Of a stretch of 64,000 bases of DNA, positions 1-7,509 are shown piece after piece. The position numbers and the translations under genes were made by a program. The stretch's first letter is position 1. Every line of letters starts with the position of its first letter. Source of the DNA: Amycolatopsis sulphurea (GTDB taxonomy: Bacteria > Actinomycetota > Actinomycetes > Mycobacteriales > Pseudonocardiaceae); assembly GCF_002564045.1 (NCBI RefSeq), contig NZ_PDJK01000002.1:2232001-2296000 (forward strand), read 5' to 3'. The notes under the pieces are model-generated. The model saw only the letters and a program-made list of their open reading frames with translations, did not search any database and was not told the DNA's origin.

Positions 1-98
1 CCCTTGCCCAGCGGCGGCGGTGGCTTCTTCTCGGCGACCGCGGTCGCCGAGACCGCCGGAATCACCTCGGTCGGCTGGTCGGCGCCGGGCGAGGTCAT
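1..98 (-). CDS. N-terminal fragment of an unidentified protein, cut by the window edge
   Basis: Reading leftwards from an ATG at 98 there is an open frame of 32 codons that runs off the window. It begins MTSPGADQPTEVIPAVSA and then turns Lys/Pro-rich (AEKKPPPPLGKG). A short, disordered Pro-rich head is common in actinobacterial membrane proteins such as class E sortases, and such genes, or DUF881 genes, often lie divergently next to crgA. No domain is visible, so this identity is only a positional guess. No clear ribosome binding site precedes the ATG, and the frame stays open upstream of it. Confidence 0.4.
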   Translation of the reverse strand, partial: MTSPGADQPTEVIPAVSATAVAEKKPPPPLGK

Positions 99-564
99 CC
101 GCCGCGCACCGGTGGGTGCCGGGCGGCGAGGTTCTCCCCGATCGTTCGGCCTGGGCGGTTCGGATGATCCTTGCGGTGCAGCGCGGCCTTCCTGGCGGCG
201 GGGGTGGCCGGCGACCCTCCGCGGCGACGGGGTGGCCCCCTGTCCGGAGTCGCCCGGACGACGGGTGCCGGGCGGGGAAACCCGGCGACGCGGGCCTTCG
301 GCCGCTGGTCCGCAGGGTCTGTCGGGGTCGTCTCCGGGCCAATCCTGCGACGTCACGCCAAGCTCCTCCCGCACCCGCCCGAAGCCCTGTACGGGACTCT
401 GGTGGCGCTATTGTCACAGTCGCCGGGACCGACCGCTCCTCAACCCAGTGCTATGGAGCAGTCGATTACGTTAACGTGTCCACGTGGCGCTGGTTGCGCA
501 CCCCGACCGCGGGACCTCGTCCAGGATGCCGCACTGAAGAGCCGAGAAGCACGCGAGGAACACG
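99..564. other. Non-coding gap between divergent genes
   Basis: No convincing gene lies in this 466-bp gap. The open frames crossing it have Arg/Gly/Pro-rich shadow composition. It should hold the promoters of crgA (plus) and of the leftward gene (minus). A GAGGAAC ribosome binding site sits 6-7 bases before the crgA ATG. I could not assign -35/-10 boxes with confidence. Confidence 0.5.
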
Positions 565-831
565 ATGCCGAAGTCGAAGGTCCGCAAGAAGACCGCGTAC
601 ACCCCGCCGGTCGATCGGCGTACGCCGGTGAAGGTCAAAGCGGCGGGACCGTCGAACCTGTTCTACAAGATCGTCATGTTCGGCCTGATGTTGCTCGGGC
701 TCGCCTGGCTCATTCTGCAGTACCTCGCCCAGGACAAGATCGGGTTCCTGGCCGATCTCGGCAGCTGGAACTTCGCGATCGGGTTCTCCGCGATCATCGT
801 CGGCCTGCTCATGACGATGCGCTGGCGCTGA
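565..831 (+). CDS. crgA: Cell division protein CrgA
   Basis: The product has 88 residues and begins MPKSKVRKK, the basic head typical of CrgA. Two hydrophobic segments follow (about 31-51 and 66-85) around a short loop. This is the family architecture: a small two-pass septal membrane protein that in mycobacteria and streptomycetes interacts with FtsZ/FtsQ/FtsI-type divisome proteins and peptidoglycan synthases. The length is normal. A GAGGAAC ribosome binding site precedes the ATG. The position beside ppiA and upstream of gyrase matches other actinobacteria, where crgA lies near oriC. The following PH-domain gene is on the same strand. Confidence 0.96.
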   Translation: MPKSKVRKKTAYTPPVDRRTPVKVKAAGPSNLFYKIVMFGLMLLGLAWLILQYLAQDKIGFLADLGSWNFAIGFSAIIVGLLMTMRWR

Positions 832-888
832 GCAAGTGCTCCGGACGGCCGCTGGACACCGAATCACATCGGTGTGACTCATCCCCAG

Positions 889-910
889 TGTGGATAACCC
901 CTGTGGATAA
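889..910. promoter_or_regulatory. Pair of perfect DnaA boxes outside oriC
   Basis: TGTGGATAA occurs at 889-897 and again at 902-910, 13 bp apart and in the same orientation. Each is the complement of TTATCCACA, the strongest classical DnaA box. They lie 35 kb from oriC, at the start of the PH-domain gene, where DnaA binding could affect its expression or titrate DnaA. Confidence 0.6.
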
Positions 911-1340
911 CTACCCCACCTCGTGGGCGCCCCGGCAGAACGTTGTGGTAGTGGCCTGGGTGCTGACCCTGCTGCTGCTGGTCGCCACGGTGGCGGACGG
1001 CTTTTTCGGCGACGCCGCCGGAGCCGTGCTGCTCGGCCTCGCGACCGTCGCCATCGGCGCGTTCGCCGGGCACTGGAGCCTCGTGCGGCCCCGGCTGGCC
1101 GCCGACCCGCACGGCCTGCTCGCCCGCGGCCTCGGCGGTACGCGCCGGCTGCCCTGGTCCGGCACCAGCATCCGGCTGCGCAACACCCGGCGCCTCGGCC
1201 GCGACGGCGTGACCCTGGAAGTCGAGCACGAGGACCAGCTGTTCGTCTTCGGGCAGCTCGACCTCGGCGAAGACCCGCGCGACGTGCTGGCAGTGCTGGA
1301 TCTGCTGCGGGAACGCTGGGATCAGCGGCCGCACACGTAG
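903..1340 (+). CDS. PH-domain-like membrane protein
   Basis: About 145 residues from a GTG at 903; an in-frame GTG at 888 would add five. The N-terminal part holds two hydrophobic segments (residues about 14-32 and 36-56), followed by a soluble domain of the bacterial PH family: a membrane-proximal strand with RLPWSGTSIRLRNTRRLG and later LEVEHEDQLFVFGQLDLG. Its location right after crgA matches the small conserved membrane protein next to crgA in mycobacteria (Rv0010c-type). No enzymatic function is implied. The 3' end overlaps the convergent rhomboid gene by 19 bp. Two DnaA boxes cover the start, which makes start selection uncertain. Confidence 0.7.
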   Translation: MDNYPTSWAPRQNVVVVAWVLTLLLLVATVADGFFGDAAGAVLLGLATVAIGAFAGHWSLVRPRLAADPHGLLARGLGGTRRLPWSGTSIRLRNTRRLGRDGVTLEVEHEDQLFVFGQLDLGEDPRDVLAVLDLLRERWDQRPHT

Positions 1341-2281
1341 GACTCGTAGCCGCGCAGCATCTCCAGCTGGCACTGCAGCGCCGGGAACTGCGTGCTCCGC
1401 CAGATCACCAGCCCGGCCAGCGCGACCACGATGACCACCAGCCCGATCGCCTGCCAGCGGGCCCGGTTGCGCTCGGGGGCGTACAGCAGGGCGACCGCCA
1501 CCAGCGCCCCGGTGACCAGCCCGCCGACGTGCGCCAGGATCGAGATGTTGGCGACGGAGAACGTGATGTAGGCGTTGACGACCAGCGTGATGAGCAGCCA
1601 GGTGGGGTTGAGCCGCAGCTTGAGCACGATCACCGCGTAACAGCCCATCAGGCCGAACAGCGCCCCGGAGGCGCCGGCGGAGGGCTGGTTGGGCTGGTCG
1701 AACAACAGCACCGCGGTGGACGCGCCGAACATCGACACGAAGTACAGCGCGAGGAACCGGATCCGGCCGAAGACCGGCTCCAGCGCGCGGCCGATCAGCC
1801 AGAGCGAGAACATGTTCGCCGCGATGTGGATCGGGCCGTAGTGCAGGAAGCCGGAGGTGAAGATCCGCCACCACTCGCCACCGCCGAGGGTGGGGTAGGT
1901 CCAGAGCTCGCCGAGCTTCTCCAGCTGGGCGTTCCCGTTGTCGAACAGGCTCTTCGCCTGGATGACGGTGATCAGGAAGACGGCGACGTTGACCGCGAGC
2001 AGGGTCGCGGTGACCACCACCGAGTTGCTCGGGCGGGCGCCGGCGATGGTCTGCTCGCCCAGGCTCGAGCTGCGGTACTGCCGGTGTTGCTGCCGCTGCT
2101 GCTGGGCACCGGCGTGCACGCAGTCGGTGCACTGGAATCCCACGGGTGCCTCGCGCAGGCACTCCGGGCAGGCCGGACGCCCGCAGCGGGCACAGCTGAG
2201 GCCGGTCTGGCGGTTCGGGTGCCACCAGCAACCGGGGAGCGCGGGCTGCGGGTACACGGAGGGATTCGGCGGTTGGTTCAC
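1322..2281 (-). CDS. Rhomboid-family intramembrane serine protease
   Basis: 319 residues. The N-terminal 55 residues form a zinc-binding module of the B-box type, with paired Cys (CARCGRPACPECL, then CTDC) and a His/Trp-rich CWWHP start. Six or so membrane helices follow. The rhomboid signatures are present: GASGALFG supplies the catalytic Ser, AHVGG the catalytic His, and HIAANMFSLW is the conserved helix-2 element. The protein would cleave membrane proteins inside the bilayer; its substrate is unknown. The zinc module plus rhomboid core is a common actinobacterial arrangement. The stop codon lies inside the 3' end of the convergent PH gene. Confidence 0.93.
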   Translation of the reverse strand: MNQPPNPSVYPQPALPGCWWHPNRQTGLSCARCGRPACPECLREAPVGFQCTDCVHAGAQQQRQQHRQYRSSSLGEQTIAGARPSNSVVVTATLLAVNVAVFLITVIQAKSLFDNGNAQLEKLGELWTYPTLGGGEWWRIFTSGFLHYGPIHIAANMFSLWLIGRALEPVFGRIRFLALYFVSMFGASTAVLLFDQPNQPSAGASGALFGLMGCYAVIVLKLRLNPTWLLITLVVNAYITFSVANISILAHVGGLVTGALVAVALLYAPERNRARWQAIGLVVIVVALAGLVIWRSTQFPALQCQLEMLRGYESYVCGR

Positions 2282-2321
2282 GATGTCCCCAACCTACCGA
2301 AATCCACCCCGGGTTCGTGGA

Positions 2322-2846
2322 TCAGCTCTCGACGGTGACGCTCTTGATGACCATGTCGGCCAGCGGGCGGTCCGCCGGTCCGGTCGCGGTACCGGCGATC
2401 TTGTCGACCACGGCGCGGGAGTCGGCGTCCGCGACCTCACCGAAGATCGTGTGCTTGAAGTTCAGGTGAGCCGGCGTCGAGACGGTGATGAAGAACTGCG
2501 AGCCGTTGGTACCCGGCCCGGCGTTCGCCATGGCCAGCAGGTACGGCTTGGAGAACTGCAGCTCCGGGTGGAACTCGTCGCCGAACTTGTAGCCGGGGCC
2601 GCCACGGCCGGTGCCGGTCGGGTCGCCACCCTGGATCATGAAGCCGTCGATGACCCGGTGGAAGATCGAGCCGTCGTAGAACGGGCCGGCGTCGCCACCC
2701 TGCGCGTTCGGCTGGGTGTACTCCTTGGAGCCGGTCGCCAGCCCCACGAAGTTCGCCACCGTCTTCGGCGCGTGGTCGGGCAGCAGGTTCAGGTGGATGT
2801 CACCCTGATTGGTGTGCAGGGTGGCCTTGCGGGCGCTTTCAGTCAC
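2322..2846 (-). CDS. ppiA: Cyclophilin-type peptidyl-prolyl cis-trans isomerase
   Basis: 174 residues from a GTG at 2846; an in-frame ATG at 2873 would give 183. Cyclophilin hallmarks are complete: FHRVIDGFMIQGGDPTGTG (with the catalytic Arg), GPGTNGSQFFIT, and HTIFGEV near the end. It catalyses Xaa-Pro isomerisation and is presumably cytosolic, since there is no signal peptide. It closely resembles mycobacterial PpiA, also found near gyrA. A GAAGGA lies 15 bases before the GTG and inside the frame of the alternative ATG, so the start is not certain. The gene is transcribed divergently from the Lys/Ala-rich protein gene to its right. Confidence 0.93.
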   Translation of the reverse strand: MTESARKATLHTNQGDIHLNLLPDHAPKTVANFVGLATGSKEYTQPNAQGGDAGPFYDGSIFHRVIDGFMIQGGDPTGTGRGGPGYKFGDEFHPELQFSKPYLLAMANAGPGTNGSQFFITVSTPAHLNFKHTIFGEVADADSRAVVDKIAGTATGPADRPLADMVIKSVTVES

Positions 2847-3052
2847 GCGGCCATCGTGCCATCCTTCGCACATTTGGGGGGTTCAGGGGGGTTCACCGGT
2901 CCGGGTACCGGGGCCGGGCGCCCAGGAAAACCGGTCTTTTTCCGGGCCGGACCCGATCGCGGCGGGACAAGCGGCAGCGATCCGCGGCGAAAAAGGGCAG
3001 GATAGGTTACGGGCAACGGAGCGGTTTCAAAACGATTGATGAGGTGAAGGCC

Positions 3053-3634
3053 ATGACCCGGGCCGTGGAATCGGTCGGTGAGTCGGTCAAGACCGGCGCA
3101 CCCGGCCTGCGCAAGCGAGCCACCGAAGTCGGCAAGGCGGGTGCCGCCGGTGCCGAGGAGCTGGCCAAGCGGGGCCGCCGGGCTCAGCGCAAACTGGCCA
3201 AGAAGACGGAGCTGACGCGCAAGGAGCTCAAGAAGAGCTCGGCCGCGGCCCGCAAGGAGGCGCTGGCTCGCATCGCCGAGCTGCAGAAGCCCGGCCGCAA
3301 GGCGAAGAAGGCCGCGATCAAGGCGGCCAAGTCCGCGGGCGAGTCCAAGCGCCGCGGCAAGAAGGACTTCAAGGCGGCGAAGAAAGACTTCCACGCGGCA
3401 CTGGTGGAGGCCAAGTCCGCGGCGAAGGGCACGCGCAGGCGCCGCCGCTGGCCGTGGATCCTCGGCCTGGCCGCGGTCGCCGCGGGCGCCGTCGCGCTGA
3501 AGTCGCGGCAGCAGGAGCCACCGGTCGCGCCGGCCCCGCCGAAGGCGACCCCGCCGGCCAAGCCGGCCGCGGACACCGAGCCGACGGGCAACGGCAAGGC
3601 GCCGAGCACGCCGGCCGCCGAGAAGAAGAACTGA
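3053..3634 (+). CDS. Lys/Ala-rich histone-H1-like protein with a membrane anchor
   Basis: 193 residues. Positions 1-125 are dominated by Lys, Ala, Glu and Arg in helical repeats (for example KRGRRAQRKLAKKTE and KAKKAAIKAAKSAG), resembling actinobacterial histone-like tails. At about 132-148 there is an Arg patch (TRRRRRWPW) followed by a hydrophobic segment (ILGLAAVAAGAVAL), then a Pro-rich tail. I infer a single-pass membrane protein with a long basic, probably helical or coiled arm; DNA or cell-wall association is speculative. The ATG at 3053 follows GAGGTGAAGG; a GTG nine bases earlier is also possible. A strong terminator follows. No named family is recognised. Confidence 0.75.
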   Translation: MTRAVESVGESVKTGAPGLRKRATEVGKAGAAGAEELAKRGRRAQRKLAKKTELTRKELKKSSAAARKEALARIAELQKPGRKAKKAAIKAAKSAGESKRRGKKDFKAAKKDFHAALVEAKSAAKGTRRRRRWPWILGLAAVAAGAVALKSRQQEPPVAPAPPKATPPAKPAADTEPTGNGKAPSTPAAEKKN

Positions 3635-3642
3635 GCAGACCC

Positions 3643-3681
3643 GAAAGAGGGCCCCGGAACCAGGTCCCGGGGCCCTCTTTC
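3643..3681. terminator. Bidirectional terminator between convergent genes
   Basis: Perfect 15-bp stem: GAAAGAGGGCCCCGG at 3643-3657 pairs with 3667-3681 around a 9-base loop. T-rich or A-rich stem ends on both strands suit termination of both flanking convergent genes. Confidence 0.85.
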
Positions 3682-3698
3682 GTGCGCTGTCCGCGGAC

Positions 3699-4151
3699 TC
3701 AGGCGGTCGCGGCGTGCTTGTCGATCAGCTGGCCGAGGCGCGGCAGGGCCTCGGCGACGTTCTTCTTGCCGTTCGGGCGCAGCTTCGAGTAGACCTTCTT
3801 GATGCTGTCGCGGCTGCTGCGGTCGGCCCGCGAGTCGGTGACGCTCAGCAGCGCGTCCGAGGCCTCGTCCGAGCGGCCGGTCAGGTAGGCGCCGAAGTCG
3901 TTGCCGCCCTGGGCCCGGTAGGCACCGTAGAACGGTTCGAGGGCGAGGGCGAAGTCGTCGAGCAGGCTGTCGACGGCGCTCGGGATGATGCCCGGCTTGA
4001 TCTTCTTGACCGCCGCGAAACCGGTCTTCACGACCGCGCCCGAGACCCCGCCCTTGTCGGAGACCTCGGCGTCCACGAGGCCCTCGAGGTCGGTGACCAC
4101 GGACGGGCGACGGCTCGAGTCGAGCAGGATTTCCTTGAGGGTGGTAGCCAC
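3699..4151 (-). CDS. Conserved hypothetical protein (DUF6918-like)
   Basis: 150 residues, mostly helical, with no signal peptide or membrane segment. It begins MATTLKEILLDSSRRPSVV and contains LVDAEVSDKGGVSGAVVK and a repeated small/basic pattern to the end (KKVYSKLRPNGKKNVAEALPRLGQLIDKH). I recall actinobacterial proteins now grouped as DUF6918 with this opening and the DAEV-KGG motif, but cannot check the family here. Function is unknown. It ends against the shared terminator at 3643-3681 and has its own upstream gap, so it is probably monocistronic. Confidence 0.75.
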   Translation of the reverse strand: MATTLKEILLDSSRRPSVVTDLEGLVDAEVSDKGGVSGAVVKTGFAAVKKIKPGIIPSAVDSLLDDFALALEPFYGAYRAQGGNDFGAYLTGRSDEASDALLSVTDSRADRSSRDSIKKVYSKLRPNGKKNVAEALPRLGQLIDKHAATA

Positions 4152-4289
4152 GATCTGTCCTTGTCGTCAGGGATGGTGAAGTGCTGGTGATGCCGGATCC
4201 GGCACCCGTCGCGCGAGTGCTCGTCGCCCTGCGCGTGCCGCACAGGGTAGTACAAGATCAACTTCACTGGCCCGTGCGGAGGCCGCTAC

Positions 4290-4817
4290 TCAGAGTTTCA
4301 GGGCAGCGATAGCCTTTTCCGCCACTGTGCGTGCCTTGATGCTCTGCTTTTGGTTACTGGTCACGATGACCGCCGAACCCGCCTTGGCCACCGCGTAGAC
4401 CACACCGTCTGCCGAGGGCTGATAGCCGCCCTTCCAGCCGGCCGGCTGGTCCGCCGGATTGGAGGTGTCCACCGGCGCCGCCTTGTCCACCAGGGCTTTC
4501 GCGATCGCGCTGGTGCCGGTGTACACCCGTACGCTCAGCTGGACCGAACCGTCCGGCCGGTAGAAGAAGCACGCCGGAGTCGACTGGTCGGCCGAGAGTT
4601 TCACCGCGGTGACGTGCTGCCCGTTCGCATCCTGCGCCTCCTGCTTCGACAGGTACGGGCATTGGCCGGCTCGCGTGGGCCGGGGGTCCGGCGGCATCGC
4701 GGCAGAGCTGCTCGCCGACGCTGCCGGGGACGACGGCGGCATCGCGGCGACCGGGGCCGTCGGCGCACAGCCGGCGAGGAGGACCAGGGCAGGGGCGAGC
4801 TGGAGGATTCGTCGCAT
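4290..4817 (-). CDS. Secreted lipoprotein, DUF2020-like
   Basis: 175 residues from the ATG at 4817. The N-terminus is a lipoprotein signal (MRRILQLAPALVLLAGC), with lipobox LAGC placing the lipidated Cys at residue 17. A Pro/Ser/Ala linker (about 20-45) leads to a compact domain with CPYLSKQEAQDANGQ, a second Cys in ACFFYRPDG and an alpha/beta pattern ending KAIAALKL. The two Cys probably form a disulfide. The motifs resemble the DUF2020 family of actinobacterial surface lipoproteins; function is unknown. The frame stays open upstream but encodes Arg/Pro-rich shadow sequence, so the signal peptide decides the start. Confidence 0.82.
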   Translation of the reverse strand: MRRILQLAPALVLLAGCAPTAPVAAMPPSSPAASASSSAAMPPDPRPTRAGQCPYLSKQEAQDANGQHVTAVKLSADQSTPACFFYRPDGSVQLSVRVYTGTSAIAKALVDKAAPVDTSNPADQPAGWKGGYQPSADGVVYAVAKAGSAVIVTSNQKQSIKARTVAEKAIAALKL

Positions 4818-4909
4818 GGCGGGCACAGTCAACCACGCTCGATCCAGAATCGGGGGAGGTTCACCGTGCGACGATGGACACCGGGTACCCGCGCCGTGAG
4901 GAGGTCCCC

Positions 4910-5098
4910 GTGTGCACGAACGCGAAACCGGACGGAACTCCGGTGCCGCCGGGTAGCGCCACCCCGCCCCGTCCGGGTCCGGGCGGGTTCCCGGGACGGC
5001 CGATCCCGCCGGATCAGCGGCCGCCGACCGGGAAGCCACCCGGCACGGGACCGGCCGGGCCGCCGCATTACCCGTCGCCGAAGCCGCCGAGGCGATGA
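4910..5098 (+). CDS. Small proline/glycine-rich protein (tentative)
   Basis: A GTG at 4910 follows a strong GAGGAGG site by five bases and opens a 62-residue frame. It is almost entirely Pro, Gly, Thr and Arg (GPGGFPGRPIPPDQRPP, ending PKPPRR) with one Cys at position 2. No domain, signal or membrane segment is visible. The strong ribosome binding site is the only positive evidence; the composition could be chance in GC-rich DNA. It lies between the divergent lipoprotein gene and pdxH. Confidence 0.4.
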   Translation: MCTNAKPDGTPVPPGSATPPRPGPGGFPGRPIPPDQRPPTGKPPGTGPAGPPHYPSPKPPRR

Positions 5099-5152
5099 TC
5101 CGGCTGTATCCCGCGGGTTGAGACGGATCGGTCACCGGCTTATCTTCGGGCC

Positions 5153-5791
5153 ATGGTTTCCCTGCGTGGCTGGCCGTCGTTTCCCGAGCAGCTGCCCGGC
5201 TTCGAGCCGGACTCGGCGCCGGCGCGGCCGGAGGAGCTGTTCCTCGACTGGCTCACCGAGGCCGGTGCGCACGTGCTGGCCCCGCACGCCGTCACTTTGT
5301 CCACAGTGGACGAAGAGGGCGCGCCGGACGCGCGGGTGGTGATCCTGAAGGACGTCGGACCGGCCGGCTGGGCGGTCGCGACCAGCTCGGAAAGCCCGAA
5401 GGGGCGGCAGCTGGCGGCCAATCCCCGTGCCGCGCTCACCTTCTTCTGGCCGGGACGGGGCCGCCAGGTGCGGGCACGCGGGATCGTGGCGCCCGCGTCC
5501 GCGGCGGAGTCCGCCGCGGACTTTCTCGCGCGGCCACCGGCTTCGCGAGTCGAGGCGTATCTCGGGCGGCAGTCGGAGGTCCTGCCGGATCCAGGCAAGC
5601 TCGCCGAAGCCGCCGCGGCGGCCGAGCACTGGGTGGCCGAGCATCCGGACACCGCCCCGGAGACCTGGACCCGTTACCTGGTGCGGCCGGAGACGGTCGA
5701 GTTCTGGCAGGCCGCGCACGACCGGCGGCACATCCGCCTTCGGTACCAGCGGGACGGTGAAGGCTGGAGGCGCGAGCGCCTCTGGCCGTGA
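5153..5791 (+). CDS. pdxH: Pyridoxamine 5'-phosphate oxidase (PdxH-type)
   Basis: 212 residues with the FMN-binding split-barrel pattern of PNPOx: PDARVVILKDVGPAGWAVATSS early (flavin-binding Arg and Lys), NPRAALTFFWPGRGRQVRARG in the barrel, and the C-terminal dimerisation signature ending WRRERLWP, which is characteristic of true PdxH. It would oxidise pyridoxine/pyridoxamine phosphate to PLP in the cytosol. Length fits the family. It is convergent with, and six bases from, the next gene. Because actinobacteria carry many PNPOx-like paralogues, substrate specificity is inferred from the C-terminal motif. Confidence 0.85.
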   Translation: MVSLRGWPSFPEQLPGFEPDSAPARPEELFLDWLTEAGAHVLAPHAVTLSTVDEEGAPDARVVILKDVGPAGWAVATSSESPKGRQLAANPRAALTFFWPGRGRQVRARGIVAPASAAESAADFLARPPASRVEAYLGRQSEVLPDPGKLAEAAAAAEHWVAEHPDTAPETWTRYLVRPETVEFWQAAHDRRHIRLRYQRDGEGWRRERLWP

Positions 5792-5797
5792 ATCCGC

Positions 5798-6685
5798 TCA
5801 GGACAGCCGAGAGTTGGCCCGCAGCAAGGAGATCGCGCCGACCGTCGCGTAGCCACGCCATTCCGGACCGGCGGACGGGGAGTAACTGTCGAAGTCCACC
5901 TGCCAGCCGCCGTCGGGCTGCTGGCCGGCTTCCAGCCGGGTGAGGTCGGCCTCGATCACCTCCGGACGGAACAGGGCGCGCGCCGGACCCGGCAGCGGCG
6001 CGAAGTCCAGCGGCCGCAGCACCTCCCCCTCGGCGCCGCCGGCCACCGGCACGATCCCGTTGTCCGGCAGGAATCTGCCGAGGCCGGACAGCAGTTCCGC
6101 GGCTTCCGGGTAACGCCCGTGGGCGGCGTCGAGCAGCCGGATCACAAAGGACAGCTCGATCGCGTGTGGCTGTTCGGTCAGTTCCCGGATCGCCTGGAGA
6201 CAGGCCGGTACCGCCCGCGCCAGCCATGGATGCCCGGCAACTGCTGGATCGTGCACGGCCACCCGCAACGCGGTGCCTGCGACGAAAGCCGTGCTCTGCA
6301 AGGAAAACCGGTCCGGATCGGCGGAGGTCCAGAAGGGCGCGCAGGCCGCCGGGCCGGCGACGGGGAAGGCGAACGGCAGGCCACCGCCGGGCAGGGCCAC
6401 CGCGTCCAGCCAGTCGCACAGCTGCACTGCGAGCGGGGTTGTCACCGGTGCCACCTCGGCGAACACCTCGAACGCGTGCAGTGCCCCGCCCGGCTGGCTT
6501 TCCGGCGCACGAAGATCCGGCTCCAGTCCCCAGCCGAATCCGCCATCGGGGTTGCGATACCCGGCGACCGCGGCGAGCACGCCGGCGGGCTGCCCGGTCC
6601 CCAGCAGCAGCTCGAACCTTCGCCGGTCGAGTACTCGGGCATGTCCGGCGAGGAAGGACGCGGCGGCGGGAAGATGCACAGTCAC
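5798..6685 (-). CDS. Terpenoid-cyclase/prenyltransferase-fold (alpha/alpha toroid) protein
   Basis: 295 residues from a GTG at 6685; a second GTG six bases on is also possible. It has repeated helical hairpins with GGF/GGW turns: YRNPDGGFGWGLEPD near residue 45 and QQPDGGWQVDFDSYSP near 260. These are the QW-like repeats of squalene-cyclase/prenyltransferase toroids. There is no DxDD cyclase motif or clear catalytic site, so an enzymatic role is not supported; comparable proteins are annotated as prenyltransferase-like hypotheticals. A GGTGAAG precedes the chosen start. It lies downstream of the truncated SRPBCC gene on the same strand. Confidence 0.72.
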   Translation of the reverse strand: MTVHLPAAASFLAGHARVLDRRRFELLLGTGQPAGVLAAVAGYRNPDGGFGWGLEPDLRAPESQPGGALHAFEVFAEVAPVTTPLAVQLCDWLDAVALPGGGLPFAFPVAGPAACAPFWTSADPDRFSLQSTAFVAGTALRVAVHDPAVAGHPWLARAVPACLQAIRELTEQPHAIELSFVIRLLDAAHGRYPEAAELLSGLGRFLPDNGIVPVAGGAEGEVLRPLDFAPLPGPARALFRPEVIEADLTRLEAGQQPDGGWQVDFDSYSPSAGPEWRGYATVGAISLLRANSRLS

Positions 6686-6736
6686 CGCTTCACCGTGGCA
6701 CGTCCGTGGCGGGCTGTCTTGCACGGATCGGTCGCG

Positions 6737-6972
6737 CTACCGGCCTTCCACGAGCCGGGCGAGTTGCGCGACGGTGGTGCCCCAGCCGTCGGCGAAGCCC
6801 AGGTCTTCGTGCCGCTTCCGGGCGGCGGGCTCGCCGTGCCGGACCACGACCCGGTAGTCGGTGCCCTCCGGGTGCGCGCGCAGCACGATCTCCGTGGTCA
6901 TCGCGACCGGCGCCGGGCTCGCCGGGCGCCACTCGCTGTCGAGCGCGTTGGTGAAGACGATCCGCTCGTACT
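6737..6972 (-). pseudogene. C-terminal remnant of an SRPBCC/AHSA1-domain gene
   Basis: About 78 codons encode the second half of an AHSA1-type START-like fold: YERIVFTNALDSEW, MTTEIVLRAHPEGTDYRVVVRHGE, then the helical end GFADGWGTTVAQLARLVEGR. The first half (strands 1-3 and the usual N-terminus) is missing; instead the frame runs straight into an IS982-type transposase remnant at about 6973. The gene is therefore broken. Such domains bind hydrophobic ligands, but this fragment is unlikely to function. Confidence 0.8.
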
Positions 6973-7483
6973 GTCCGCCAACAGGACTTGACCGCTGTGG
7001 ATCAGGTGATGGTTGTTGTCCAGCAGTGCTGCGAGCACCTCGCGTTCCCCGATCTTGGGGTCGGCCAGGCACCACATGATCGGCATGCCGTCCCCGGTGC
7101 ACACCAGGTGCAGCTTGAGACCCCAGTACCACCGCGAATGTGACGCGCAGTAGCCGTAGCTGGCGTGTCCGGCCAGGTCGGAACGTTTCACCGTCTCCTT
7201 CGACATGCCGCAGGGCACCGGGGTCGCATCGGTGAGCCACAGATCGTCGAACCAGGACGGACAGCACGCGGCCAGCGCGAGGATCGCCTTGCACAGCAGC
7301 GGATATGAGGCTCTCAAACGTTTGTTGTAGCCCGGACTGACCCGGCAGCCCGGGGAACCAGGCACGCCACTTCGCTTCGCTGTGGATATGGCGGATCCAG
7401 CGGCGCTCACCGTCGAACCGGAGAAGCACTTGAGCCACGGCCAGGCAGATCAGTTCACTGTTAGTGCGGAGGACACGGAAAGT
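6973..7483 (-). pseudogene. IS982-family transposase remnant, truncated and frameshifted
   Basis: Starting near 7483, one frame gives ELICLAVAQVLLRFDGERRW and FPGLPGQSG. After a frame change near 7331-7333 a second frame continues GYNKRLRASYPLL, WFDDLWLTDATPVPCG, KRSDLAGHASYGYC and GLKLHLVCTGDG. These match the middle of IS982-family DDE transposases as I recall them. One extra G in a GGG run explains the frame change. The copy lacks the N-terminus and everything after GQVLLAD, including the last catalytic acidic residue. The right edge abuts the methyltransferase gene, the left edge abuts the SRPBCC fragment. No terminal repeats are evident. Confidence 0.82.
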
Positions 7484-7509
7484 GGCGCACGGTGTGGTAC
7501 CCGTTGACC

